Of a DNA stretch of 57,791 bases, positions 23,876-32,740 are shown piece by piece. The DNA lies in assembly GCA_964482405.1 (NCBI GenBank), contig CAYZXH010000004.1, positions 1-57,791 on the forward strand, read 5' to 3'. The position numbers and the translations under genes are program-made. Position 1 is the first letter of the stretch; every line of letters begins with the position of its first letter. The notes below the pieces were generated by a model that was not told the DNA's origin, ran no database searches, and saw only the letters and a program-made list of their open reading frames with translations. The DNA comes from Zestomicrobium sp964482405 (lineage in GTDB: Archaea > Thermoproteota > Thermoprotei_A > Sulfolobales > NBVN01).

Positions 23876-24589
23876 TTAGGTTACGTCTATTACTTGTACT
23901 TGAATCGGTTGTTCTGACTTACCCTGCTCTTTAGGGGATGGCTTAGCCGGCGGCGGTGTTACCTCAACAGCAGGCTTAATCTCGCCAGCTTCACTCTCTA
24001 GTTTCGTGATTAATTCTAGGTGTTTCTCAACATCCCTCTTCTCGTCGAGGGCTTTAGCCTTATTGTTTCTGAGGAGTTCTGAAGCTATCTTATACGCTTG
24101 ATCACTCACCTCGTTACCCATGTAGAGTATCTGCATGTTGGTTAAGTCTTTCTCAAGTCTTATCACGAGATCCTCTAACTCGCCAGCTCTCTTCCTGAGC
24201 AACTCCTTAACCTTATTAACCTCCTCTTTAAGAGCCTTGAACTCATTATCTAGTTTCTTCTTCAGCTCCTCGTACGCGTGAGCAGGTATAGACGCTTTCC
24301 TAAATAACTCCTCAGTAGCTCTTAACCTCCTCTTAACCCTATCAAGCTTATTCTCAACCTCTGTAGCTAAAACCTTCCACTCAGACACTATGACAGGCCC
24401 GTCGGGCGTTAACTTAACCCTACTAACCGGCACGTTCTCGTACAGAGTGTCGTTAATCACCACCTCCAGAGTCTCCACCTCGCCGGAAACGTTGCTGAAC
24501 GTAGCTACTAACTTACCGATAACTCTCCCATACTCATCCTTTATTAACTGACCCACATACTTATCAACTTGATCTAAAGTTATCACCAT
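23876..24589 (-). CDS. cdvA: CdvA, archaeal cell division scaffold
   Basis: The crenarchaeal protein that forms the first division ring and recruits CdvB. The N-terminal 70 residues form a PRC-barrel-like beta domain (YVGQLIKDEYGRVIGKLVA), the middle is a long coiled coil (residues about 85-185, rich in Lys, Glu and Leu), a Pro-rich linker follows (EVTPPPAKPSPKE) and the end IQVQVIDVT matches the short ESCRT-III-binding tail. ATG 24589 is preferred: GAGGTG lies 9 bases upstream and TTTTTAAGT (about 24631-24640) predicts transcription from about 24608; GTG 24601 is an alternative. It heads the cdvABC cluster. Confidence 0.93.
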   Translation of the reverse strand: MVITLDQVDKYVGQLIKDEYGRVIGKLVATFSNVSGEVETLEVVINDTLYENVPVSRVKLTPDGPVIVSEWKVLATEVENKLDRVKRRLRATEELFRKASIPAHAYEELKKKLDNEFKALKEEVNKVKELLRKRAGELEDLVIRLEKDLTNMQILYMGNEVSDQAYKIASELLRNNKAKALDEKRDVEKHLELITKLESEAGEIKPAVEVTPPPAKPSPKEQGKSEQPIQVQVIDVT

Positions 24590-24790
24590 TGCGTTCAACA
24601 CCTCACAATAATACTGACAAACATAGAAATACTTAAAAAGAGTCGGGGGCGTTTTTACCGTCCTGATTCGCTGTTAGACGCTGTTTAGAGTCTAATGTAG
24701 GGTAGCGTTCCTGCTCACCCGCTCTAGGACTGAGGACCCTGTTCACGAAGATTTATTACGTTGCTACGTATTTAATTGTAAGGTGTTTGC

Positions 24791-26074
24791 ATGGAGTTTG
24801 ACATAACTTACGTTAAAGCTCTTCAGGTGCTTGACTCAAGGGGTAACCCAACCATCGAGGTGTTGGTGGTTACTGAGGGAGGTGGTTACGGGAGGGCAAT
24901 AGCTCCTGCGGGAGCGTCTAGAGGTAAGAAGGAGGCCGTGGATCTTAGGGACGGTGGTGTTAGGTTTCTTGGTATGGGGGTCTCTAAGGCTGTGGAAGCT
25001 GTTAATAAGGTTTTGGGTCCGGCGCTGATAGGGCTTAACTCATCTGATTACAGGCTTGTTGATAAAAAGATAATGGAGACTGACGGAACACCGAATAAGT
25101 CTAGGGTAGGCGGTAACGCCTGCGTAGCTACTTCATTAGCTAACGTTAAAGCCGCGGCCGATACTATGGGTATACCGCTATTTACATTCATAGGCGGTTT
25201 CAAGACAAGACTTCTCCCAACACCGCTCATGAACATAATCAACGGGGGTGTTCACGCCGGAAATGAGCTGGCTTTCCAGGAATTCATGATTATACCTGTA
25301 GGAGCTGACAAATTCAGCGAGGCTCTCAGGGTAGGCGTCGAGATCTACTGGAACCTGAAGAAGTTTCTCAAGGAGAGGTATGGACCCAGCGCTATCAACG
25401 TAGGTGATGAAGGGGGTTTCGCACCACCGCTCAAGAAGGTTGAGGAAGCTCTGGAAGCGCTTTCCGAAGCTACTAAGCTGGCTGGCTACTCGCTAGGTAA
25501 CGATGTCTTGATAGGTATAGACGCGGCCGCCAGCCAATTCTACGACGAGAAGAGCGATAAATACTTGATAGATAAAAGATTACTGAGTACTGAGGAGTTA
25601 TTAAGCATGTACCTCGACCTCACGGACAGATACCCTATAGCATACCTCGAAGACCCGTTCAGCGAGGAATCACCGGCAGCTTTCAGAGATTTACGTACGA
25701 GTCTCAAAAACAAGACATTAGTAATCGGCGATGACTTAACCGTGACAAGAGAGGACCTCATAACTCAGTACCTCAGAGAGGGCTTCATCGACGGAGCAAT
25801 AATCAAAGTTAATCAAGTAGGTACCTACACGGAAGCCGAGAACTCTGTAAGAGCTCTCTTAAGCAACGGCGGTAAAGCCATAATAAGTCATAGGAGTGGG
25901 GAAACAGAAGATAACACGATAGCTCATATCGCGGTAGGCTTAGAGACAGGGTTAATAAAAACAGGTGCTCCTGCTAGAGGGGAGAGAACTGCCAAGTATA
26001 ACGAGTTACTCAGAATCGAAGATTACTTAGGTGATGAAGCGCTCTTCGCCGGGAGAAAACCGTTAACTAAATAA
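24791..26074 (+). CDS. eno: Enolase (phosphopyruvate hydratase)
   Basis: A 427-residue enolase interconverting 2-phosphoglycerate and phosphoenolpyruvate. The substrate loop ARQILDSRGNPT equivalent is YVKALQVLDSRGNPTIEV at the N-terminus, the catalytic Glu region is AFQEFMIIP, the Mg ligands lie in LIGIDAAAS, LEDPFSEE and GDDLTVT, and ISHRSGETEDNTIAH contains the Ser-His-Arg-Ser loop. The protein is complete. ATG 24791 follows a TATA-like GATTTATTA (about 24747-24756). It is divergent from cdvA. Confidence 0.97.
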   Translation: MEFDITYVKALQVLDSRGNPTIEVLVVTEGGGYGRAIAPAGASRGKKEAVDLRDGGVRFLGMGVSKAVEAVNKVLGPALIGLNSSDYRLVDKKIMETDGTPNKSRVGGNACVATSLANVKAAADTMGIPLFTFIGGFKTRLLPTPLMNIINGGVHAGNELAFQEFMIIPVGADKFSEALRVGVEIYWNLKKFLKERYGPSAINVGDEGGFAPPLKKVEEALEALSEATKLAGYSLGNDVLIGIDAAASQFYDEKSDKYLIDKRLLSTEELLSMYLDLTDRYPIAYLEDPFSEESPAAFRDLRTSLKNKTLVIGDDLTVTREDLITQYLREGFIDGAIIKVNQVGTYTEAENSVRALLSNGGKAIISHRSGETEDNTIAHIAVGLETGLIKTGAPARGERTAKYNELLRIEDYLGDEALFAGRKPLTK

Positions 26075-26127
26075 TTCTTGTTCAGTAATTGAAAAGAGAT
26101 ATTACGTGGGTCTTAGGTTTTTTATTT

Positions 26128-26376
26128 TTAAGGCATTATAATAGCGACTACTAAAAACACTATGCCCAGACCTAGCATTACTAGTGAGAATTCCTTAACA
26201 CGCATACTGAAGAGAAGCTTACCTAATTTTATTAAACCGTATGCCAAATATCCTAGAGCGACCAAAATTATCAGTGTTATCCCGACGACAGCAAGCAGCG
26301 TGGTTAAGCTGCTCGCTCCTATGCTTTGTAAAGGCGCGAATATGTTGTTCAATACTTCAAGTACTTCAGTCCCCAA
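26128..26376 (-). CDS. Small membrane protein with two transmembrane helices, unknown
   Basis: An 82-residue protein I do not recognise. An N-terminal amphipathic stretch of about 20 residues is followed by two hydrophobic segments (LLAVVGITLIILVALGYLAY and SLVMLGLGIVFLVVAIIM) joined by a short basic loop (KLGKLLFSMRVKE). The basic loop suggests that it is cytoplasmic, with both termini outside. TTG 26376 has GGTGAGG upstream. It is the last of a run of minus-strand genes beginning at Tsr3. Confidence 0.6.
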   Translation of the reverse strand: MGTEVLEVLNNIFAPLQSIGASSLTTLLAVVGITLIILVALGYLAYGLIKLGKLLFSMRVKEFSLVMLGLGIVFLVVAIIMP

Positions 26377-26443
26377 TTACCTCACCAAGATAGAGCTCAT
26401 ATCACGTGATTATTTAAAAAGCTTTGGCTTCTTAGCTCGAACT

Positions 26444-27241
26444 TCACGTAGAGAAGAAATTAATTGACCTGAGCATCGTGTGAGTTAGTTCGGGATGCTT
26501 CATAGTTACTTGAATAACCAACTCTCTAACTAGCTTACCGTCCCTACATCCAACATTATGAGACGTGAATTCCGAGTTAAGTAATCCCACGAATTTGAGG
26601 GCGTGTGAAAGCGCTATTACGTCCACCCTATCTACTTGAGCGTAGGGAAGTATGAGAGGGACTCCGTTAATTAAGTGTTTCTCTGCACGCAGACTCTTTA
26701 AATTTCCTATCCCCAGTATCACGTGTTCTAGGAAAGCTTCGTTAAGATCCGTTAAGGTGTAGGGAAGTAATATCGCGTGAACACCCTTAATTAACTCAGG
26801 ATTTCCTTCAAGGATCCTCAAAGAATTCTCTAAAGACTTCATAGTGTAGCATTCGAGCTCCTCAGTGATCCCCCCTATGACTCTATACATCACGTTCTCG
26901 TTCCTCTCTAGATACTCGTCTAACCCCAGCCTTTTAATGGCTCCTAAAACATTCCCAGAAGACGCTACGTTGACTACACCTCCAAATTTTTTCTCAATTT
27001 TTGACAGCATGTAGGCTAGCAGAAATCCTTCTAAAACTCTCTCAGGCGGTATGTAAACCAATATTACCGGGTTCTTACCTAGCTTAACCCTCTTAGAGAA
27101 GCTATGCTTAATGTGATTCTCTAAAGATTCCTCCAAGCAGACTGAGCATAGTTTCTCTCCTGAACTTTGCCTGTAATAGAAAGCCGTCCTCCTCCCACAC
27201 GTAGTGCACAAGACTTTCGTGGAGTTAGTTTTCGTTAACAA
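26444..27241 (-). CDS. TtuA/Ncs6-like protein with a degenerate ATP-binding loop
   Basis: A 265-residue protein laid out like tRNA 2-thiolation enzymes of the TtuA/Ncs6 family. Its N-terminal zinc finger is intact (CTTCGRRTAFYYRQSSGEKLC, split as C12xxC15 and C32xxC35, with the family's YYR-SGE segment). After it, the family has the PP-loop SGGKDS; here the aligned position reads VILVYIPPERVLEG, so the ATP pyrophosphatase motif is lost. The later LPYTLTDLNEAFLEH resembles the GHNLDD helix and NGVPLILPYAQVDRVDVIAL resembles the final P-L region. The Fe-S Cys in the core are not evident. A structural or RNA-binding paralogue is most likely. TTG 27241 may be the start. Confidence 0.55.
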   Translation of the reverse strand: MLTKTNSTKVLCTTCGRRTAFYYRQSSGEKLCSVCLEESLENHIKHSFSKRVKLGKNPVILVYIPPERVLEGFLLAYMLSKIEKKFGGVVNVASSGNVLGAIKRLGLDEYLERNENVMYRVIGGITEELECYTMKSLENSLRILEGNPELIKGVHAILLPYTLTDLNEAFLEHVILGIGNLKSLRAEKHLINGVPLILPYAQVDRVDVIALSHALKFVGLLNSEFTSHNVGCRDGKLVRELVIQVTMKHPELTHTMLRSINFFST

Positions 27242-27274
27242 GATGTTCCCCGTCTTAATGATTGAAGCTTGACA

Positions 27275-27610
27275 TCATGCTAGGTCTCTGAGGATCATTA
27301 CTGCTTTATTTATTATTTCATCGTATGCTGCCTCACTTATTAAGTCACTACCTAAGGTCGCTACAATTTCCATGATTTCCTTGTCTATATTGTAAGAGCC
27401 TGAGATAAGCATCTCGTGTAGTTTGCTGAAGTACTCACGCAGTGCTTCAGAATTGATTAATCCTCCTAACCACATGTTGATCGCGTAGCCAGCTAAGAAA
27501 ATAATGAAGAGGTTTAGGTAGAAAGCACCCCTCACATCACTCACGTTTTCCAGCGCTACGATCAAATCTGTGAGTGGGGGAAGGGGTCTGCTACCCTTAT
27601 GCTTACTCAA
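27275..27610 (-). CDS. Unknown 111-residue protein with one hydrophobic segment
   Basis: I do not recognise this protein. A hydrophobic stretch near residues 30-50 (FYLNLFIIFLAGYAINMWL) could cross the membrane or form a buried helix; the rest is helical and acidic (EIMEIVATLGSDLISEAAYD). The start codon lies 10 bases downstream of the p27-like gene stop, and the gap to the TtuA-like gene is 33 bases, so it is probably cotranscribed with both. Confidence 0.55.
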   Translation of the reverse strand: MSKHKGSRPLPPLTDLIVALENVSDVRGAFYLNLFIIFLAGYAINMWLGGLINSEALREYFSKLHEMLISGSYNIDKEIMEIVATLGSDLISEAAYDEIINKAVMILRDLA

Positions 27611-27620
27611 GTAAATCCCC

Positions 27621-27983
27621 TTAAGTCTTTCTTATCCTCCTTACTCTCTCTAAGATGTCGAGTAGGTATATTAAGTCCTTCATCTCGCTTGAATTAATGT
27701 CTTCTTTCACGAGGAGTTCTACGTATGAGTGGAGTTTTCTAGCAATAGCTTTCTCAAGTTCTCTTAAAACAGCGGAAGACACTGCCTCGACAGCCTCTTC
27801 CTCGCTTTTAACTATTTTGACGGGTCCGTGAACCGGGCAAACTACTTCCCCGCTCTTAATCCTGAATAACGGTAACCCGCAGAGAGGACACGTATGCTCA
27901 AGCATTACAGCACCGGAACGCATTAAGTCACTCATTTTCTTAACGACTTCATTCTTCTCTTCCTTACTCAATCTCTCACCCAA
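27621..27983 (-). CDS. Sjogren/scleroderma autoantigen 1 (p27) family zinc protein
   Basis: A 120-residue protein of the archaeal p27 autoantigen-like family, whose function is poorly known. The N-terminal MSDLMRSGAVMLEHTCPLCG and LFRIKSGEVVCPVHG form a zinc ribbon (C-x2-C ... C-x2-H; the family usually has a fourth Cys, here His). The C-terminal half is a helix-rich region (LRELEKAIARKLHSYVELL). GTG or ATG 27983 is the start. It is second in the run from Tsr3, 58 bases after it. Confidence 0.8.
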   Translation of the reverse strand: MGERLSKEEKNEVVKKMSDLMRSGAVMLEHTCPLCGLPLFRIKSGEVVCPVHGPVKIVKSEEEAVEAVSSAVLRELEKAIARKLHSYVELLVKEDINSSEMKDLIYLLDILERVRRIRKT

Positions 27984-28041
27984 TATGTATCAGACTTTCT
28001 GAAGTATAAAGGTTAGTTAGGTATACCATCGTAGTAGACGA

Positions 28042-28608
28042 TTATCGTAGGCGAATATTCATGGATCTTAATATCTCCTCCTGAATCTTGATTACTTCAT
28101 CGGCGGATTTGGCGCTGGAGTATCTCTCTAGGTATTCTTTGTTTAATTCGTAGAAAGTATGGCCCCACTTAAACTTGCTTAGGATTTCTAATGAATATTC
28201 TTTAAATCCTGTGATGTAGAGGGCGGCGGCAACCGCTTCAACGCTACTCAACTTGGTGAGGACCCCATAATTCACTGGGTTTCCCGCCTTGAGGACTGGT
28301 AGCACCCTCTGCTCGTACCTACGCTTAACAGCTATTTTTCTCAGGTCCTCAATACCGGAATTCCATGAGGTATCTAAAACCACGAGCCCATGTCTCAGTA
28401 GAGGAACTGAATCAAGCGGCTTAAGTATTTCCTGGCTGAGGGGGTTAAGGACTATTGAGTGGGGCGGGATGTCATCGACGTGTATTCTCGTCGCGTAACC
28501 TAGCCTGACGAGCTTCATGGCTGTTGACAACTTAGGGTTGTCGCCGCCAAGCCTCACAACGTATATTCTAGGCTTCCCAACTGGCTCCAGAGCACTCCCC
28601 CATCTCAT
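28042..28608 (-). CDS. Tsr3-like rRNA aminocarboxypropyltransferase (DUF367)
   Basis: The archaeal homologue of Tsr3, which uses S-adenosylmethionine to add the acp group to a small-subunit rRNA uridine. Recognisable blocks are LVRLGYATRI, VLNPLSQEILKP, VVLDTSWN, RVLPVLKAGNPVNYG, LSSVEAVAAALYITG and KFKWGHTFYELNKEYLERY. ATG 28608 (MRWGSALEP) is chosen because a minus-strand TATA element at 28629-28640 predicts transcription at about 28610, giving a leaderless message; the longer open frame upstream lies across the divergent promoter. The length is 188 residues, close to the family's usual size. Confidence 0.85.
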   Translation of the reverse strand: MRWGSALEPVGKPRIYVVRLGGDNPKLSTAMKLVRLGYATRIHVDDIPPHSIVLNPLSQEILKPLDSVPLLRHGLVVLDTSWNSGIEDLRKIAVKRRYEQRVLPVLKAGNPVNYGVLTKLSSVEAVAAALYITGFKEYSLEILSKFKWGHTFYELNKEYLERYSSAKSADEVIKIQEEILRSMNIRLR

Positions 28609-28628
28609 CAAATTTAAAGTATCGAGCG

Positions 28629-28655
28629 ATAAATTTATATTCTCGTGGTATAAAG
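28629..28655. promoter_or_regulatory. Compact divergent promoter, Tsr3-like / Lrp-like genes
   Basis: A minus-strand TATA element (ATATAAATTTAT read on that strand, 28629-28640) and a plus-strand one (GTATAAAG, 28648-28655) lie only 8 bases apart. Each sits about 26 bases before its start codon (28608 and 28676), so both transcripts look leaderless and initiation complexes on the two strands would probably exclude each other. Confidence 0.5.
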
Positions 28656-28675
28656 TTAATCTTGGTGATGTATAG

Positions 28676-28930
28676 GTGCCTGAGGCTATAGTGCTGATAA
28701 ACACAAACATAGGCACTGAGGAAGAGGTCATGAATGAACTGCTTAAGATAGAGGGGATCTCGGAAGCTTACATAGTGTACGGGGTTTACGACATAGTAGT
28801 AAAGATTAAGGCCCCTACCACGGAGGCGCTCAAGGAGATAATATCTAGCAAGATAAGGAAGATATCTAACGTCAGGTCCACTTTGACGATGATAGTCGTG
28901 GAGGGTAAGGAAGTTACTAAGAGAGAGTGA
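28676..28930 (+). CDS. Stand-alone Lrp/AsnC ligand-binding (RAM) domain protein
   Basis: An 84-residue protein formed by a single Lrp/AsnC effector-binding domain without a DNA-binding helix-turn-helix. The pattern AIVLINTNIGTEEEVMNELL, then EGISEAYIVYGVYDIVVKI and a C-terminal STLTMIVVEGKEV matches this beta-alpha-beta fold. Such proteins may sense amino acids by co-assembling with full Lrp regulators. GTG 28676 lies at the predicted transcription start. Its stop TGA overlaps a GTG that begins tiaS, so the two are coupled. Confidence 0.85.
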   Translation: MPEAIVLINTNIGTEEEVMNELLKIEGISEAYIVYGVYDIVVKIKAPTTEALKEIISSKIRKISNVRSTLTMIVVEGKEVTKRE

Positions 28931-30290
28931 GTCTTATCTAGAGGTACATGTAGGACTTGATGACACAGACACAGATCTAGAAGGATGCACCACATACTTA
29001 ACGTTCAGGATTTTAAGTAAGGTATTGAACGAAATCCCTGAAGCGTTTTTCTCGGACTACCCTTTACTGATCAGGTTAAACCCAGTAATACCTTTCAAAA
29101 CTAGGGGAAACGCCGCTACCTCCTTCTCTCTCAGAATACCAGGGAAAAAAGTTAATTCCTTAAAGAGCTTAGTAGTTGGTGAGTTCCTTAAGTACTTGGA
29201 GACTGTTAGAGGAGGAGGTGTTGAGCCGGGTTTAGCGTTCTTGTACGGCAAGGTTCCTGCCAAGCTCGGCAAGCTTTACAGGAAAGCTCTGACAGATTAC
29301 GTGCATAAAGACTACGTCACCGGGGTAATTAACGAGTTAAGCGAGTCGATTGAGGTACCCCTCGGTTACTCAAGAGGCTTGGTAGGGACTTTAGCCGCTA
29401 TAGGTGCCTCGAACTCTTTAAGTGAGTGTACTTACGAGATACTAGTTTATAGGATCAGAGATAATTACTTGCGCGAGAGATGTGTTGATGAGAAGACTGT
29501 TAAGTCAATGGATTCTGAATTTCGCAATCAGACGTTCCTCAACTACGATTACGTGAATGATAAGCCGCTGATCATGCCTTCAGGACGTAACCCGGTACTG
29601 CTGGGCATCAGGGGCGAAGACCCCGCTATCTTGGTGAGGGCTTTAAAGACTCTGAAGTTGTGTGAGGAGTTTGAGGGCTGGTTGATATATAAGACTAACC
29701 AAGGTTTGAACGCTCATCATATGGAGAGGAGTGTTGAGGAATTCAGGCCTTACCAGACCGGCTGTGTTAAAGGTAAGGTGATCGAGAAACCGAGCGTCCG
29801 TTTAGGTGGTGATGTCCTTTTAAAGCTTAGTGATCTCGAGAACAAGTCTTCCCTATGGGTAGTGTTTTTTAAAGAGACCGGGTTAGGCAAAGTAGCTAGG
29901 TATCTAGTAAGCGGGGACGTAATCAGGGTGTGTGGTGGCGGGAAATGGTGGGAGGACTTAGGGCTAGTGATACACGGGGATTTGCTGGAAGTAATAGAGT
30001 TAGTTAGTGAGGTTCTTAAGAACCCTACATGTCCGTTATGCGGTCGCAGAATGAAGTCTGCTGGAAGAGGGAAGGGCTGGAAATGCCCGGCATGTGGTTA
30101 TAAATCCCTTACGCTAGGTAAGGAGAAGGTAAGGATATATAGAAGTATCATTATCGGGACTTACAGACCCGTGGATTCGGCAGTTAAGCATCTTGTAATG
30201 CCTCAATCTAGGGTTGGTAGGAGGAGTTCATGTGATAAACAATTAATAAGTGAGTGGATCTACGTGCGTAAGGACGTGCGATCCTTATGA
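28927..30290 (+). CDS. tiaS: TiaS, tRNA-Ile2 agmatidine synthetase, with a frame break at the start
   Basis: TiaS attaches agmatine to C34 of tRNA-Ile2 so that it reads AUA. The body is clear: IRLNPVIPFKTRGNAA, NQGLNAHH, an OB-fold segment and a zinc ribbon CPLCGRRM...CPACGYK near residue 335-360. The essential N-terminal HVGLDDTDTDLEGCTTYL is encoded at about 28947-29000 but has no ATG, GTG or TTG before it in its frame; the first such codon is TTG 29025, which would remove the active site. A GTG at 28927 overlapping the previous stop is out of frame by one base: one extra base after 28939 would give a normal start MSLI-LEVHVGLDDTD. So this is either a one-base deletion, a sequencing error, recoding or a non-standard start. 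Confidence 0.8.
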
Positions 30291-31042
30291 GGATTGAGAA
30301 AGGCGTTAAGGTGTACGTGTTAAGTAAATATTTGGAGGAGATACAGGTTATTAAGGAAATAGTGGAGTCCGGGATATGGAGAAAGAGTTACGTTTTATTG
30401 AAGCCTCTGGTCGTGCAAGTTCGGGTTAGGAACACTACATTAAGGTTGGGAATACCTACGGCCTCAATACTAACAGAGGAATCCTTAACTAGCAGGGAAC
30501 CGGATTTAATTCTTGACGAGGATGCGTGGGCGGATGCTAAGAGATTTATTGAGTCTGAGGAGATTGTGTTCTCAGGCAGCTACATAACCGAGAAGTTTCC
30601 GTTCTTAAGCAAGCTACGCGGTAGGGGGGGCTTGATGGGGGTTAGTGTATGTAGTGTCTTAGACTCAGTTAGGTCAGTAGGGTTAAGCGATTATCTGACT
30701 AAGCTTATCAATACCAAACACGTGTTACTTACTCATTCCTTGATAGAGGGTAGGGAGATGCTCGTGAAAGGGGTTTTAAGGAGTTTCTGGACGACGCATT
30801 TTATACTTTCAGGTCTTGACATACCCCCGGAGGAATTCTCCCTAGAAAGTCATTTAGAGGTTAGTGAAGTGCCTAAACTGAAGATACTTTTAAAGCCCCT
30901 CCTAAGCATTAACGAACACGTTATTCTAGGTGAGCTACCTTTAAACAGGTCTCTCATAATTAATTATTCGCGTGCTACTAACGAAAGTCTGGAATTTCTA
31001 CTCTCTGAGGTTTTGATCAAATCCCTCATATATACCTGTTAG
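30287..31042 (+). CDS. Unknown 251-residue protein coupled to tiaS
   Basis: I do not recognise this protein. ATG 30287 overlaps the tiaS stop codon by four bases, so the two are coupled. The sequence is alpha/beta and soluble, with segments such as KPLVVQVRVRNTTLRLGIPTASI and a central GSYITEKFPFLSKLRGRGGLMG that could be a Gly-rich loop. It overlaps the 3' end of the convergent XPB gene by 45 bases. A role in tRNA handling is suggested only by position. Confidence 0.6.
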   Translation: MRIEKGVKVYVLSKYLEEIQVIKEIVESGIWRKSYVLLKPLVVQVRVRNTTLRLGIPTASILTEESLTSREPDLILDEDAWADAKRFIESEEIVFSGSYITEKFPFLSKLRGRGGLMGVSVCSVLDSVRSVGLSDYLTKLINTKHVLLTHSLIEGREMLVKGVLRSFWTTHFILSGLDIPPEEFSLESHLEVSEVPKLKILLKPLLSINEHVILGELPLNRSLIINYSRATNESLEFLLSEVLIKSLIYTC

Positions 31043-32668
31043 GTCTTCTAAGCTAGCCGTTTTCCTCTTCCTAGCTTGAAACTCCTCACTACTTCCCTTA
31101 ATGACTATCTCGTAGAGTACTGCTTCCTTTCCTGGCTTAGGCCTTAATAACCTCCCAAGCCTTTGAATGAACTGCCTGCGTGACCCGGTTCCAGCCACTA
31201 AAATACCTACCGATGCGTCAGGTATGTCCAAACCTTCGTCCCCGACCGTAGTCACCACTAACACCCCGCTCTCAGCCCCCCTAAACTGCTCCAGTATAGA
31301 TCTCCTTCTAGTCTCCTCTAGCTCCCCGGTGAGTAAGTATGCTCCAAGTACGTCAGCTATTCTCTCAGCTAGTGTAACGTAGTGAGCGAAGATTATTATT
31401 TTCTTACCCTCACTCAATTCGCGCACAACTATTTCCTTAACCTTCTCTAATTTTGACTCACTCATAGATAGTATCTTTACCATCTCGCTATGTATTTCGA
31501 GCGCTTTAATAGCTCTCTCATCGCCACGCTTAGCTAGCTCTACTAAAGTCTTGAAGTCTAAGCCGCCAGCTAGTTCACGGAACTGCTTCCTTAACCTCAG
31601 GTACTCCTTTTTCTCAGCGCTCTTCAAATCTACCTTAATAGTCTCTATCCTAAACTTAGCTAAGAACCCTTTCTCAGCTAGTTCTTGTGTGGTCTTATAA
31701 TACACTACCCCGCCCATAAGGGGGAATAACTCGGTGTGTTTTCCGTCCTCTCTGTAGGGTGTTGCTGAGAGACCTAACCTATACTTAGCCGGCGACGTTA
31801 TGGCTATGTGCTTGAACTTTTCTGCTGGTAGGTGGTGGACCTCGTCAATTATGAGTAAGTTGAAATGAGGTGCTAACGTCTCTATATACTTGAAAGCGGT
31901 CTGGTAAGTAGCTAAGGTTATCGGCGATATCTTCTTCTCTTTACTGTAGTAAAGTCCTATGTGTGATGGCGGTGCGTCAGTGAACATCCTGATGAATTTC
32001 TCCCACTGTAGTAACTGTTCCTTCGTGTAAGTTATTATGAGTGTCGCTTCATTAATTTTTGATATAGCCGCTATGCCTATGTGTGTCTTCCCCGACCCGG
32101 TAGGTAAGGCAATAATACCACGACCTGAGTTACTTAGCCACGCGTTCAACGCCTCCAACTGATACTCTCTGAGACTGCCCTTGAAACTCACCTTCACCGG
32201 TAGGGGGGCCGATTCCTTAAAACCTGTCAGGTCGTTTAAGCTAAAACCTAAACTGACGAGAGCTTTCTTCAATTCATGATATTTCGAGGGGTACGTGTAG
32301 AAGTACTTACCCATCTTATTATATCTTAGGAGATCCTTCAAGTGGGTCTGGTACACGTCTCCTAAGTACCTATCGAAAGACAGTATTAACTTGCTTTCCT
32401 TGAATTGTATGGTGGCTGACCCCCTAACCCTACCGAAAAATTCTCTCAGTCTCTCCTCAAATAATTCATCGTACCTCAACCCGACCTCGTCAAGAACCCC
32501 TAACACATCATCTACTGTAAGTCTCTTACTAATCAACTTGTGTTTTGATATCTTGAAAATCAATTCGTTGTTCTCCCTACCTAAATACTCAGCAATCTCG
32601 ATGATTTTCCTAAAGTCGTCCTCACTCATCCAGCCTCTGTACCTGAGGATCAGCTCATCGGAACCCAT
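30998..32668 (-). CDS. XPB/Ssl2-type superfamily 2 DNA helicase
   Basis: A 556-residue archaeal XPB helicase used in DNA opening for repair or transcription. The N-terminal damage-recognition domain (residues about 1-150) precedes the helicase core with motif I ALPTGSGKTHIGIAA, motif II LLIIDEVHHLP (DEVH), motif III GLSATPYRED containing the RED motif that activates the enzyme, motif V VVTTVGDEGLDIPDASVGI and motif VI QRLGRLLRPK. ATG 32668 is the start, after a 72-base gap from another minus-strand gene. The Bax1 nuclease partner often found beside XPB is not recognised here. Confidence 0.92.
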   Translation of the reverse strand: MGSDELILRYRGWMSEDDFRKIIEIAEYLGRENNELIFKISKHKLISKRLTVDDVLGVLDEVGLRYDELFEERLREFFGRVRGSATIQFKESKLILSFDRYLGDVYQTHLKDLLRYNKMGKYFYTYPSKYHELKKALVSLGFSLNDLTGFKESAPLPVKVSFKGSLREYQLEALNAWLSNSGRGIIALPTGSGKTHIGIAAISKINEATLIITYTKEQLLQWEKFIRMFTDAPPSHIGLYYSKEKKISPITLATYQTAFKYIETLAPHFNLLIIDEVHHLPAEKFKHIAITSPAKYRLGLSATPYREDGKHTELFPLMGGVVYYKTTQELAEKGFLAKFRIETIKVDLKSAEKKEYLRLRKQFRELAGGLDFKTLVELAKRGDERAIKALEIHSEMVKILSMSESKLEKVKEIVVRELSEGKKIIIFAHYVTLAERIADVLGAYLLTGELEETRRRSILEQFRGAESGVLVVTTVGDEGLDIPDASVGILVAGTGSRRQFIQRLGRLLRPKPGKEAVLYEIVIKGSSEEFQARKRKTASLEDLTGIYEGFDQNLRE

Positions 32669-32740
32669 CTCCTTACCCCCGCTAGAGTCGTGTTCTCACA
32701 CCATCGATAACTCCTAGGTCATGGTCTCAGCACGGGGCCT

